This document shows, piece after piece, positions 1 to 7,746 of a stretch of 40,241 nt of DNA (the first letter of the stretch is position 1; each line of letters begins with the position of its first letter). Made by a program: the position numbers and the translations under genes. The notes beneath the pieces are model-generated. The model was not told where the DNA came from. It searched no databases and was given only the letters and a program-made list of their open reading frames with translations. Location: contig NZ_AHZV01000220.1 in assembly GCF_000250735.1 (NCBI RefSeq), positions 1 through 40,241 on the forward strand. The letters are read 5' to 3'. The DNA comes from Anaerophaga thermohalophila str. Valhall (GTDB lineage Bacteria > Bacteroidota > Bacteroidia > Bacteroidales > Marinilabiliaceae).

Positions 1-100
1 GCAAGGCTTGCGAAGCCGCCAAAAACGGAGTTTACTTTTCGTAAATGAGTATTTTGGCGGAGAGCGTAACACAGCAAATGGTACTTTATGGACAGACATT
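1..100. mobile_element. MITE-like palindromic element, copy A (left end outside window)
   Basis: Positions 1-100 match 21983-22082 with about five differences. The segment contains the hairpin arms CCGCCAAAA and TTTTGGCGG, an inner pair TTTAC/GTAAA, and ends in TTTATGGACAGACATT, the right terminal repeat. The stems are conserved between the copies while the loop differs (TTTTC here, TAATC in the other copy), which suggests that structure is maintained. It has no coding capacity. The left end lies beyond the window start. It is called mobile by comparison with the complete copy at 21919-22082; no transposase is visible. Confidence 0.65.
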
Positions 101-114
101 AGGTAGAAATAGTT

Positions 115-130
115 AGTGCTTGTCTATAAA
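115..130 (+). repeat. solo left terminal repeat of the MITE-like element
   Basis: AGTGCTTGTCTATAAA differs at one base from the left end of the complete element at 21919-21934. It stands alone, 14 bases after the right end of copy A and 19 bases before the first start codon. It may be the stub of a second, mostly lost copy. Because of its position it may also act as the promoter or leader of the hydrogenase operon; that is inference. Confidence 0.5.
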
Positions 131-149
131 GCCGGAAAAGTTTCTTGTT

Positions 150-2015
150 ATGGCGCAGTTAATTCATGTAGACCCCGATAAATGTAATTTAAGTCTCACC
201 TGTATTCGTGTTTGTCCGGCCAAGGCCATCAGAATAAAAGACAAGCATGCCGAGATATTACCATCGAGATGTATTGGTTGTGGTAATTGTGTTACCATGT
301 GTTCCCAGAATGCTATTGATGTTCGTGATGAAAAGAAAATGGTTCAGGAATTACTCGACGGAGATGTTCCTGTGGCTGCAGTTTGTGACCCGACCATTTC
401 GGCTGAGTTTGTAGATATTACCGATTACCGGAAATTTGTGGGTATGATCCGGGCACTTGGATTTACTTATGTTATGGAGGGTGCTTTTGGTGTTGATCTC
501 GTTTCTTTTCGTTACCGTGAATTATTATACAATTTTCATGGTAAATACTATATCAGTACAAATTGCCCTCCTGTTGTGTCTCATGTGGAAAAATATCATC
601 CGGAACTGGTTGATAACCTGGCACCAATAGTTCCTCCTTATGTGGCTATGGCTAAAGTGACGAGACAGTTATATGGCGAAAATACCAAAGTAGTGTTTCT
701 TACTGCCTGTGTTGCAGCAAAAGATGACGCTCGTTTTTTTAAAGGAGACGGTCGTACCGATGCTGTGCTGACATTTCTGGAATTGAGAGAAATGTTTGCC
801 GAAAAGCGTATTACCGAAAACTCTGTAGAATTCAGTGATTTTGATCCTCCTATTGGTCGGAAAGGCGGACTTTTCCCAATTAACCGTGGGATGCTTCAGG
901 CTGTGGACATAAATCAGGACTTGCTGAGTGCCAGCATTATCATTACTGAAGGAAGAAACAACTTTCTTCAGTCGCTACAGGAATTTAAAACAGAAATAGG
1001 GTTACAACAACATCTTGACCTTTTCTATTGCGAAGGTTGTATCATGGGCCCGGGAACATCGCCTGGCGGCAAAAAATTCTACCGGCGCTCACACGTGATC
1101 AAATATGTAAACAAAAGGCTCAGAGATTTCGACTATGAAACATGGCAACAGCAGGTTGAGTCGTTTCGCGACCTTGATCTGAGTCGTTCATTCAAAGCCA
1201 GGGACCAACGGTTACCTTATCCCTCAGAAAGTGAAATTCAGCGTGTCTTGCATGAAATGGGAAAAGGAAAAGTGGAAGACCAGCTGGGATGCGGAGCCTG
1301 TGGTTATCCGTCGTGTCGTGAGTTTGCCGTTGCCTATTGTCAGGGACTTACCAATTATGAGATGTGTTATACTTATACCATCCACAAGATGCATACCTAT
1401 ATTGGAAAGTTGAATGCCACCAATGAGAAACTTAAGAAAACAAAGGAGGCCCTCAAACAGAGCGAAGAAAAGGCCAGGGAAGAAGAGAAGGCAGCCAGGC
1501 TTGCTGCCGAAACCACCACAGCCATGCTCAACAAAATAAGGGCAGGCGTGGTGATTGTGGATGAAAATCTGAAAATTATTGAATCGAACCATAGTTTTAT
1601 TAATATGATTGGTGAAGATGCCCAACATATTAATGAGCTGGTACCGGGCCTGAAGGGGGCCGAATTGCAGTCTCTGTTGCCATTTCATAAATTGTTCGCC
1701 ACTGTTTTACAGTCGGGACAGGATTTATTGAATCGCGATACAACTTTAGGAAGTTCAATTCTCAATGTTTCTGTCTTCACTATAGAAAAAAATAAAATTG
1801 TGGGGGGGATAATACGCGATCTTACGGCCCCGGAAGTTAGGAGAGAAGAGGTGGTGACAAGGGCTCGTGAGGTGATACGGGAGAACCTTGAAACAGTGCA
1901 GCAAATCGCATTTCTTTTGGGTGAGAGTGCATCCAAAACCGAAAAGATTTTAACATCCATAATTGAGGCACAAAAGCTGGGAACACGCGATGATGCTGAG
2001 ATAGAAAAGAAGTAA
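150..2015 (+). CDS. ferredoxin/[FeFe]-hydrogenase-like/PAS sensor protein (HsfB/HydS type)
   Basis: This 621-residue soluble protein has a dicluster ferredoxin domain (residues 10-55), a hydrogenase large-subunit-like H domain (about 75-350), a CGACGxPxC Fe-S motif (about 380), a charged coiled coil (about 425-470) and a PAS domain (about 470-570). Known relatives in clostridia sit beside bifurcating hydrogenases and are thought to sense redox state or H2. The H-cluster signatures are altered: NCP replaces CCP, TAC replaces MPC, and the last pair is C-x2-C instead of C-x3-C, so H2 catalysis is unlikely. The first ferredoxin cluster has Ser at residue 15 where a ligand Cys is expected. ATG 150 is preferred over the upstream TTG 120, whose codons overlap the terminal repeat. 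It is the first gene of the regulatory operon; the next gene starts 21 bases later. Confidence 0.85.
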   Translation: MAQLIHVDPDKCNLSLTCIRVCPAKAIRIKDKHAEILPSRCIGCGNCVTMCSQNAIDVRDEKKMVQELLDGDVPVAAVCDPTISAEFVDITDYRKFVGMIRALGFTYVMEGAFGVDLVSFRYRELLYNFHGKYYISTNCPPVVSHVEKYHPELVDNLAPIVPPYVAMAKVTRQLYGENTKVVFLTACVAAKDDARFFKGDGRTDAVLTFLELREMFAEKRITENSVEFSDFDPPIGRKGGLFPINRGMLQAVDINQDLLSASIIITEGRNNFLQSLQEFKTEIGLQQHLDLFYCEGCIMGPGTSPGGKKFYRRSHVIKYVNKRLRDFDYETWQQQVESFRDLDLSRSFKARDQRLPYPSESEIQRVLHEMGKGKVEDQLGCGACGYPSCREFAVAYCQGLTNYEMCYTYTIHKMHTYIGKLNATNEKLKKTKEALKQSEEKAREEEKAARLAAETTTAMLNKIRAGVVIVDENLKIIESNHSFINMIGEDAQHINELVPGLKGAELQSLLPFHKLFATVLQSGQDLLNRDTTLGSSILNVSVFTIEKNKIVGGIIRDLTAPEVRREEVVTRAREVIRENLETVQQIAFLLGESASKTEKILTSIIEAQKLGTRDDAEIEKK

Positions 2016-2036
2016 AAGCCTTTATTTTGAATCAAG

Positions 2037-3230
2037 ATGCATTTACCCGAACAAAATATTTTCCTTGATATTTTTTGTGAGCAAAACGATCATGAAGGTG
2101 AATCCATCTGTGGTGATGTCTTTCTTTCACGAAGGGTAAGAGAAGAGGGGCGAACCATTGTGGTCTTGTCAGACGGGATGGGATCGGGCGTGAAGGCCAA
2201 TGTTTTGGCTTCACTAACTTCGTCGATGGCTGTAAATTTTACTATAGAGCACAGGGAGGTGAGAAAAACAGCTGAAATAATTATGGATACGCTGCCTGTG
2301 TGTTCGGTCCGAAAAATAAGCTATTCCACTTTTACCATTGTTGATATAGAGGACAGCGGACAAACAACTATCGTTGAATACGACAATCCTCCATGCTTAT
2401 TGCTTCGGAATAACCGGGAGTTTGATCCTGGATGGGAAAATCTTGAACTTGAATCGGAAAAACACAAGGGTAAGGTTATTCGAACCTGCAGTTTTATGGC
2501 TCAAAAGGAAGACCGGATTGTTTTCTGGACCGACGGAATAATTCAATCGGGAATGGGAACACGTTCATTCCCGTTTGGTTGGGGACGGGAGGGTGCAGTT
2601 GAATATGCTCTCAAAGTTTTAGGTAACGAACCATACATTTCGGCCACTAAAATGGCCAGGAAAATTGTTAACATGGCGGCGCTCCATGACGGTGAAACTC
2701 CGAAGGATGATACCTCTTGCGGAGTTGTATATTTTCGAGAACCCCGAAAACTTCTTTTAGTGTCGGGGCCACCGTTTGAAGAAAAACACGATCTGGATTT
2801 TGCTCTGAAAGTGCAGCGTTTCAATGGCAAGAAGATTATTTCCGGTGGCACTACTGCCGAAATTGTTGCCCGGGAGCTGGCTTTGGAATTTGATGCCGGA
2901 ATGCAATCTTCCGATCCCGAACTACCCCCGGTTTCTTATGTTGAGGGCATCAATCTTGTAACAGAGGGCATTTTGACGCTGGGAAAAGTGGCACGGATAC
3001 TCGAAAATTATCATCGCGACACAAAACTCGGTAATGGTCCTGCCGATCAGATTATCCGAATGCTTTTGGAAAGCGATAAAATTCATATTCTAAACGGTAC
3101 CAGAATTAATGTTGCCCATCAGGACCCCAACTTGCCGGTAGAACTTGAAATCAGACGGACAGTTATTAAGCGTATCGTAAACTTATTGGAAGAGAAGTTC
3201 CTGAAAGAGGTTACCGTAGAATATATGTAA
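2037..3230 (+). CDS. SpoIIE-type PP2C serine/threonine phosphatase with C-terminal extension
   Basis: Residues 1-235 form a PP2C/SpoIIE fold: GDVFLSR with the first metal-binding Asp, VLSDGMGSG with the second, and DDTSCGVV near the end of the domain. Such phosphatases dephosphorylate phosphoserine anti-anti-sigma proteins in partner-switch circuits. About 160 residues follow (from roughly 235 to 397) that do not belong to the phosphatase core and that I do not recognise; they contain a short SGGTTAEIVARELAL stretch. There is no membrane segment and no own sensor domain, so the adjacent H-domain/PAS protein probably supplies the signal. It is followed by a 191-base AT-rich gap that may carry a second promoter, although no clear TAnnTTTG box is seen there. 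Confidence 0.85.
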   Translation: MHLPEQNIFLDIFCEQNDHEGESICGDVFLSRRVREEGRTIVVLSDGMGSGVKANVLASLTSSMAVNFTIEHREVRKTAEIIMDTLPVCSVRKISYSTFTIVDIEDSGQTTIVEYDNPPCLLLRNNREFDPGWENLELESEKHKGKVIRTCSFMAQKEDRIVFWTDGIIQSGMGTRSFPFGWGREGAVEYALKVLGNEPYISATKMARKIVNMAALHDGETPKDDTSCGVVYFREPRKLLLVSGPPFEEKHDLDFALKVQRFNGKKIISGGTTAEIVARELALEFDAGMQSSDPELPPVSYVEGINLVTEGILTLGKVARILENYHRDTKLGNGPADQIIRMLLESDKIHILNGTRINVAHQDPNLPVELEIRRTVIKRIVNLLEEKFLKEVTVEYM

Positions 3231-3421
3231 AAATGTAATGCAGCCATTCTTACGATAATTTAGACTTAGTATTAATTACTTACAATGCCATTTTTTATTT
3301 TTTCTAAAGGTTAAAAATTGTAGTTTCGTGTGATTATTATTGAAAAAAATCTTTAATTATATTTCATTGATAATTAGGTTTTTGTAAACTTACAAGAATT
3401 CAAATTTAGGCCGAAAACCAA

Positions 3422-3766
3422 ATGAAGATTAGTCAGTTAGTGGAAGTTTTGGAAGGCAAGGTGGTTTGTGGTGAGCAGTTTCTCGACAAGGAAGTGCAGT
3501 ATGGTTTTGCAAGCGACTTGATGAGCGATGTACTTACTTTGGATAGTGACAAACTGGTTTTAATTACCGGCTTGAATAATTTACAGACAATAAGAACAGC
3601 AGAAATGGCTGATATAGAGTGTGTTATATTTGTAAGGAACAAAAAGGTGTTACCGCCTATGATTGAAATTGCCTGTGAGCATGAAATGGTTTTGGTGGAA
3701 TGCCGTTTTTCCATGTTTAATGCTGTTGCCAGGTTGAGCACAGCAGGCCTGAAGCCGGTTTATTAA
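3422..3766 (+). CDS. DRTGG-domain protein (first of two)
   Basis: This 114-residue stand-alone protein resembles the DRTGG fold (also found in phosphotransacetylase and CBS-domain proteins). It shares with the second DRTGG protein at 5575 a G-x-x-SDL(M/L)SDV motif around residues 28-36 and the order of predicted strands and helices. Stand-alone DRTGG proteins are known from hydrogenase loci of anaerobes, but their role is not established. At about 110 residues, with conserved serines, it is the size of an anti-anti-sigma factor, so it could be what the neighbouring phosphatase and kinase act on; that is speculation. The next gene starts 20 bases after the stop. Confidence 0.75.
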   Translation: MKISQLVEVLEGKVVCGEQFLDKEVQYGFASDLMSDVLTLDSDKLVLITGLNNLQTIRTAEMADIECVIFVRNKKVLPPMIEIACEHEMVLVECRFSMFNAVARLSTAGLKPVY

Positions 3767-3786
3767 AACTTAGCAGGTTAAAAGGA

Positions 3787-4209
3787 ATGAAGTTCAAATA
3801 CGAGATAGAAGGAGGGAATTTTTCAAAAGCCGGGAATGCCAGTAGTGAAGTTAAAAAGATACTGAAACAATTAAATGTTCCTCCGCCAATTATTAAGCGA
3901 CTTGTTGTAGCTCTTTATGAAGGAGAAGTCAACGTTGTTGCACATGCATGGAATGGTTGCATTTATGTGGAAATTGAACCGGAGCGCATTGATGTAAAAA
4001 TAGAGGACAAAGGACCGGGCATACCTGATATAGAGCAGGCAATGCAGGAAGGGTTTTCAACTGCATCGCAGGCAGTACGCGAGATGGGGTTTGGAGCCGG
4101 AATGGGACTTCCGAATATGAAGAAAAATGCCGATCAGTTGAATATTTCCAGCAAGGTAGGGAAAGGAACGATTGTTGAACTTGTAATTTTCTTAAACGGA
4201 AAAAGATAA
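3787..4209 (+). CDS. RsbT/RsbW-like ATP-binding protein (GHKL fold, partner-switch kinase)
   Basis: A single HATPase domain of 140 residues. The N box has E-x-x-N in ALYEGEVNVVAHA (about residues 43-55), G1 is DKGPGIPD (about 77-84) and G2 is GFGAGMGLPNMK (about 101-112). The arrangement resembles RsbT-type switch kinases, in which DxGPGI is followed by a Gly-rich GLP segment. It has no dimerisation/His-acceptor domain, so it is not a classical sensor kinase. Its expected partner is a small Ser-containing protein phosphorylated here and dephosphorylated by the SpoIIE-type enzyme at 2037. Its stop codon overlaps the next start by one base (TAATG), indicating translational coupling to the H-domain protein at 4209. 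Confidence 0.85.
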   Translation: MKFKYEIEGGNFSKAGNASSEVKKILKQLNVPPPIIKRLVVALYEGEVNVVAHAWNGCIYVEIEPERIDVKIEDKGPGIPDIEQAMQEGFSTASQAVREMGFGAGMGLPNMKKNADQLNISSKVGKGTIVELVIFLNGKR

Positions 4210-5588
4210 TGGCAGAAGCCGGATTTTATCATGCCCTGAAAGTTGATGATGAGCTTTGTTACGGATGCACGCACTGTATGAACGTGTGTCCTACAGGTGC
4301 CATCCGTATAAGAAACGGGAAAGCATCGATAAGGGCCGACTGGTGTGTCGATTGTGGAGAGTGTATGCGTGCTTGTCCGGTAGATGCTATTTATGTGGAG
4401 CAGGACGACTTTGATAAAATTTTCCGGTTCAAATGCAGGGTGGCTCTGGTTCCTGCTGTACTAATCGGGCAGTTTCAGTCGAAAGTGACCGAGGCAGAGA
4501 TTTTTTCGGTGATGAGAGAGCTGGGATTCACGCATGTTTTTCAGACGGAACATACAGCAGGTCTTATCAACCGCACCATGATCGAAGTTTCCCGCGAAGC
4601 AATGCAAAAGCCGGTTATCTCTTCCTTTTGTCCCGCCATTGTGCGGTTGATACAAATTAAGTTCCCTTCCTTGCTTGATCAGGTTTTAAGGGTGAAGCCA
4701 CCCATTGATGCATCAGCAGTTTATTTCAGGAAGCGCCTCGAAGACGAAGGTATTGACCCGGCGGATATCGGAATTTTTTATGTTACGCCCTGTGCAGCTA
4801 AAATTGCTGCCGTAAAAAGCCCTGTGGGAGAAGAAAAATCGCCACTTGACGGGGTTATTAACATGAGTTTTATCTATAACAAGATATACCGGATGGTTAA
4901 AAACCGTCACAACAACAGTAGTATCTCTCCGGGCGAAATGTTGCCGTTGCTGAGTCCGCGATCAATAAAACACAGTCTCACCGGAGGTGAAGTTTCCGGT
5001 ATGGAGGGACGTTGCCTGGCTATTGATGAGATACACAATGTGATTGAATTTCTTGAAAAGCTTGAGAATGATGAGATTGAGGGGGTTGATTTTCTCGAGC
5101 TCAGAGCCTGTGACCAAAGTTGTGCCGGTGGCGTTTTGGTGGGCGGAAATCGTTTTCTTACTGTTGAGAGGCTCCATAAAAGAGCTGTTCGGTTCGAAGG
5201 TGTGGCAGATATTCCAGGGGATATAAAAGCGTATTCGAACTTTATGTCGAAAAACCTGGGAATAGGTGAATTAAAACCCCGGTCGATGATGGCTCTGGAT
5301 GAGGACATGGGTGAAGCCATGAGAAAGATGCAACAGGTGCGTCATCTGATGTGCTTTTTACCCGGAATTGATTGTGGAGCCTGCGGAGCACCCAATTGTC
5401 AAAGTCTGGCCGAAGATATTGTAAGAAGAGAATCCCAACTTTCGGCTTGTGTATTTATTCAGAGAATGATGGAAAAACACAGTAAGCTCAGCGGAGAGCA
5501 TGCTCTGAGAATTATAGAAAAAATTTGGGGTAAGAACAGGCTCGATAAAAACTGTAACAAGAAAGGAGCGGAAAATGACAGTGAATGA
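4209..5588 (+). CDS. [FeFe]-hydrogenase-like H-domain protein with dicluster ferredoxin domain
   Basis: A 459-residue protein. Two intact CxxCxxCxxxCP clusters (C17, C20, C23, C27 and C46, C49, C52, C56) precede an H domain (about 75-350) and a CGACGAPNC Fe-S motif near residue 395. H-cluster signatures are partly kept: SSFCP at L1, TPCAAK at L2, RACDQSC at L3. The four positions that ligate the [4Fe-4S] part of the H cluster are therefore all Cys, but the proton-relay Cys of TSCCP is Phe. Unlike the sensor at 150 it has no PAS domain. It may carry an H cluster and sense H2, or be an electron-transfer/regulatory subunit. It is translationally coupled on both sides: a 1-base overlap upstream and a 14-base overlap with the next gene. 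Confidence 0.8.
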   Translation: MAEAGFYHALKVDDELCYGCTHCMNVCPTGAIRIRNGKASIRADWCVDCGECMRACPVDAIYVEQDDFDKIFRFKCRVALVPAVLIGQFQSKVTEAEIFSVMRELGFTHVFQTEHTAGLINRTMIEVSREAMQKPVISSFCPAIVRLIQIKFPSLLDQVLRVKPPIDASAVYFRKRLEDEGIDPADIGIFYVTPCAAKIAAVKSPVGEEKSPLDGVINMSFIYNKIYRMVKNRHNNSSISPGEMLPLLSPRSIKHSLTGGEVSGMEGRCLAIDEIHNVIEFLEKLENDEIEGVDFLELRACDQSCAGGVLVGGNRFLTVERLHKRAVRFEGVADIPGDIKAYSNFMSKNLGIGELKPRSMMALDEDMGEAMRKMQQVRHLMCFLPGIDCGACGAPNCQSLAEDIVRRESQLSACVFIQRMMEKHSKLSGEHALRIIEKIWGKNRLDKNCNKKGAENDSE

Positions 5589-5913
5589 CATCGTGCATAA
5601 ATTGGGTCTCACCGTTTTTGGTGGTGAAAAAGGACTTGATCGCGAAATTACAGGCGGATATGTTTCCGATTTGCTAAGCGATGTTATGGGCAACGCATCC
5701 GAAGGTGATGTGTGGATAACCCTGCAGACCCATAAAAATGTGATGGCCGTTGCCTCATTGAAAGAGGTGGCTGCAGTGATACTCGTCAAAGGGTTAAAGC
5801 CCGACGATGATACCCTTGCTCAGAGCAATGAGGAAGGTATTCCTTTGCTGGGTACAGAACTTGAGGCATTTGATGTTGCAGGAAAACTTTATGCTTTGAT
5901 TAAATCAAAATGA
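5575..5913 (+). CDS. DRTGG-domain protein (second of two)
   Basis: This 112-residue protein has the same architecture as the product of 3422 and the same SDLLSDVM motif (about residues 31-38). It starts inside the end of the H-domain gene. The start ATG at 5575 is preceded at 6 bases by AAAGGAG (5562-5568), an unusually clear Shine-Dalgarno sequence for this group, which supports this start and efficient re-initiation. The role is unknown; the tight coupling suggests that it works in stoichiometry with the H-domain protein. Confidence 0.75.
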   Translation: MTVNDIVHKLGLTVFGGEKGLDREITGGYVSDLLSDVMGNASEGDVWITLQTHKNVMAVASLKEVAAVILVKGLKPDDDTLAQSNEEGIPLLGTELEAFDVAGKLYALIKSK

Positions 5914-5922
5914 ACCAATATA

Positions 5923-6681
5923 ATGCTCAAAATATTTCGTGCCGATTTGCATGTTCATTCGGTGTTGTCACCTTGTGGAAGTCTGGAAATGAGTCCGGCA
6001 CGAATCATTCATGAAGCCAGACAAAAGCACATTGACATATTAGCGATCACAGATCACAATTCTACCCGCCAATGCCGGGTTGTAATGAAGCTCGGAGGCG
6101 ATGCCGGAATTAAGGTATGGGGAGGCGCAGAGATCAACACCCGTGAAGAGGTACATTCCCTGGCATTGTTTGAAGATTTGCAAGCAATAAACGAGTTTCA
6201 GAGATGGTTAGATAAGTGGCTTCGGGTCATTAAAAATAAGCCCGATTATTTCGGCGATCAGGTTTGGGTAGATGAGAATGAGAATATTCTGGGAGAGGAG
6301 GAACGTTTGCTGATTGTCTCGATCGACAGGAGTTTGGAGCAGTCTTATGAAGAGGTGCATCGTTTGGGAGGCGTCTTTATTCCTGCCCATATCGACCGGA
6401 GAAGCAACAGCCTGATCAGTCAGCTTGGGTTTATTCCGTCTGATGTCAGAGCGGATGCGCTGGAAATTAGTCCAAATGCAGAACCAGAATATGTGCTAAG
6501 TCAGGGATGGGGTAAAATAAAACCTTTGGTTGCAGGATCGGATGCTCATCAGCCTGATAAGTTAGGCACTCACGTAACACATTTAAAAATGAAGGATACC
6601 ACTCTGGAAGAGTTTAAAAAAGCTTTAAAGTGCAAGTCAGGACGAAAAATACTTCCACTTTGGGATAATAATAGATCGTAA
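5923..6681 (+). CDS. PHP-domain phosphoesterase-like protein
   Basis: A 252-residue PHP domain. Metal-site motifs are visible in order: DLHVHSVLSPC (HxH), ITDHN, a Glu in GGAEINT, PAHIDR, and GSDAHQPDKLG at the C-terminal end. PHP proteins hydrolyse phosphoesters such as histidinol phosphate or nucleotides. This short form recurs beside [FeFe]-hydrogenase regulatory genes in anaerobes, where its substrate is not known. It starts 9 bases after the preceding stop, so it is co-transcribed. No signal peptide is present; it is predicted to be cytoplasmic. Confidence 0.8.
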   Translation: MLKIFRADLHVHSVLSPCGSLEMSPARIIHEARQKHIDILAITDHNSTRQCRVVMKLGGDAGIKVWGGAEINTREEVHSLALFEDLQAINEFQRWLDKWLRVIKNKPDYFGDQVWVDENENILGEEERLLIVSIDRSLEQSYEEVHRLGGVFIPAHIDRRSNSLISQLGFIPSDVRADALEISPNAEPEYVLSQGWGKIKPLVAGSDAHQPDKLGTHVTHLKMKDTTLEEFKKALKCKSGRKILPLWDNNRS

Positions 6682-6719
6682 GATTTTTAGATATAAGATA
6701 TAAGATGAAACGAGTCGCG

Positions 6720-6743
6720 ATTATGCGGAACGAGTTCCATAAT
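6720..6743 (+). promoter_or_regulatory. intergenic hairpin before the second ATPase gene
   Basis: ATTATGCGGAAC and GTTCCATAAT, separated by GA, form a 10-bp stem with a two-base bulge. It lies 13 bases before the ATG at 6757, where it could shape translation initiation or mRNA processing. Just upstream is a short ATATAAGATATAAGAT direct repeat. Confidence 0.4.
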
Positions 6744-6756
6744 ACCTAAAAAACTA

Positions 6757-7278
6757 ATGAAGGATTTATCGATGCATATACTCGATATTGTCGAAAATTC
6801 GGTGAAGGCAGGGGCAACTCAGGTGGTTGTTGACTTGAATTATCACGATGATGTTTTGGAAATGACCATTCGCGACAACGGTTGCGGAATGGATACCGAA
6901 ACTGTTAAAAAGGTACTCGATCCCTACTCAACATCGCGAACAACCAGAAAAGTGGGCTTGGGATTGCCTTTTTTAAAGATGAATGCTGAACAAACAGGAG
7001 GTGCGGTGCAGGTTGAATCGGAGCCCGGGAGGGGCACTTTAGTGTCTGCCACTTTTGTAACCACGCATATAGATTGTGTTCCACAGGGCGATATTCCGGC
7101 AACTTTAGCGCTTCTGATAACCGGGCACCCGGATATTAATTTCAGGATACGGATAGCGAAGAGTACCGGCTCATTTGAAATTTCATCAGAAGAGATTAAG
7201 GAGGTTTTGGATGGTGTTCCTGTATCGCATCCGAGAGTGAATGTTTTTATCAGAAATATGTTAAAAGAAGAAATCTAA
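6757..7278 (+). CDS. HATPase-domain regulatory protein without histidine-acceptor domain
   Basis: A 173-residue protein. A GHKL ATPase fills residues 1-110: N box HILDIVENSVKAGA, G1 DNGCGMD, and G2 VGLGLPFLK. About 60 further residues of unknown fold follow. It lacks the HisKA dimerisation helix and any sensor or membrane part. Proteins annotated as sensor histidine kinase in this exact place are common in hydrogenase loci of clostridia and Thermotogae. It could be a second switch kinase or phosphorylate an unlinked partner. It is separated from the PHP gene by 75 bases and is followed after 22 bases by the HndB-like gene. Confidence 0.8.
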   Translation: MKDLSMHILDIVENSVKAGATQVVVDLNYHDDVLEMTIRDNGCGMDTETVKKVLDPYSTSRTTRKVGLGLPFLKMNAEQTGGAVQVESEPGRGTLVSATFVTTHIDCVPQGDIPATLALLITGHPDINFRIRIAKSTGSFEISSEEIKEVLDGVPVSHPRVNVFIRNMLKEEI

Positions 7279-7300
7279 GTTTTTGAAAATTGATTCAGAT

Positions 7301-7702
7301 ATGAGTAATAAAGTAAAAAGTCTTCAGGACCTCAGAAAAATGAGGGATGAACTCAAAGGTAAAATTAACCTTCGAGAAAAAAGTGATAATCCTGATAACC
7401 TGGTGCAAATAAAGGTGTCTATGGCTACCTGCGGAATTGCATCCGGAGCCAGGGAGACCATGAACTATATCATTGACGATCTGGATAATCAGGCTATTGA
7501 TGCTGTTGTAACCCAGACAGGATGTATGGGCTATTGTTATGCAGAACCAACCATTGAAGTAACACTTCCAGGTGAAGAGCCCGTTATTATTGGGAATGTT
7601 GACACAAAAAAAGCTTCGGAGATCATAGAAAAGTATATTAAGAACGGTGAACTTGTGGATGGAATCATCCCCGATACTTATAAAACCATTGATAATAAAT
7701 AA
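7301..7702 (+). CDS. HndB-like thioredoxin-fold [2Fe-2S] protein
   Basis: This 133-residue protein has a thioredoxin-like [2Fe-2S] domain like the small subunit of NADP-reducing hydrogenases. Cysteines are at residue 44 (ATCGIASGA) and 75/79 (TGCMGYC), so only three of the usual four ligand positions are obvious. The N-terminal 30 residues are charged and helical (LRKMRDELKGKI). ATG 7301 is chosen over TTG 7283 because it starts the conserved helix and leaves a normal 22-base gap. Its place just before hydB suggests an accessory electron carrier or a fourth subunit of the hydrogenase. Confidence 0.8.
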   Translation: MSNKVKSLQDLRKMRDELKGKINLREKSDNPDNLVQIKVSMATCGIASGARETMNYIIDDLDNQAIDAVVTQTGCMGYCYAEPTIEVTLPGEEPVIIGNVDTKKASEIIEKYIKNGELVDGIIPDTYKTIDNK

Positions 7703-7746
7703 ATGAGCCCGGTCTAAAAAGCATCTTTGTTGCCAAACTCTGTGTT

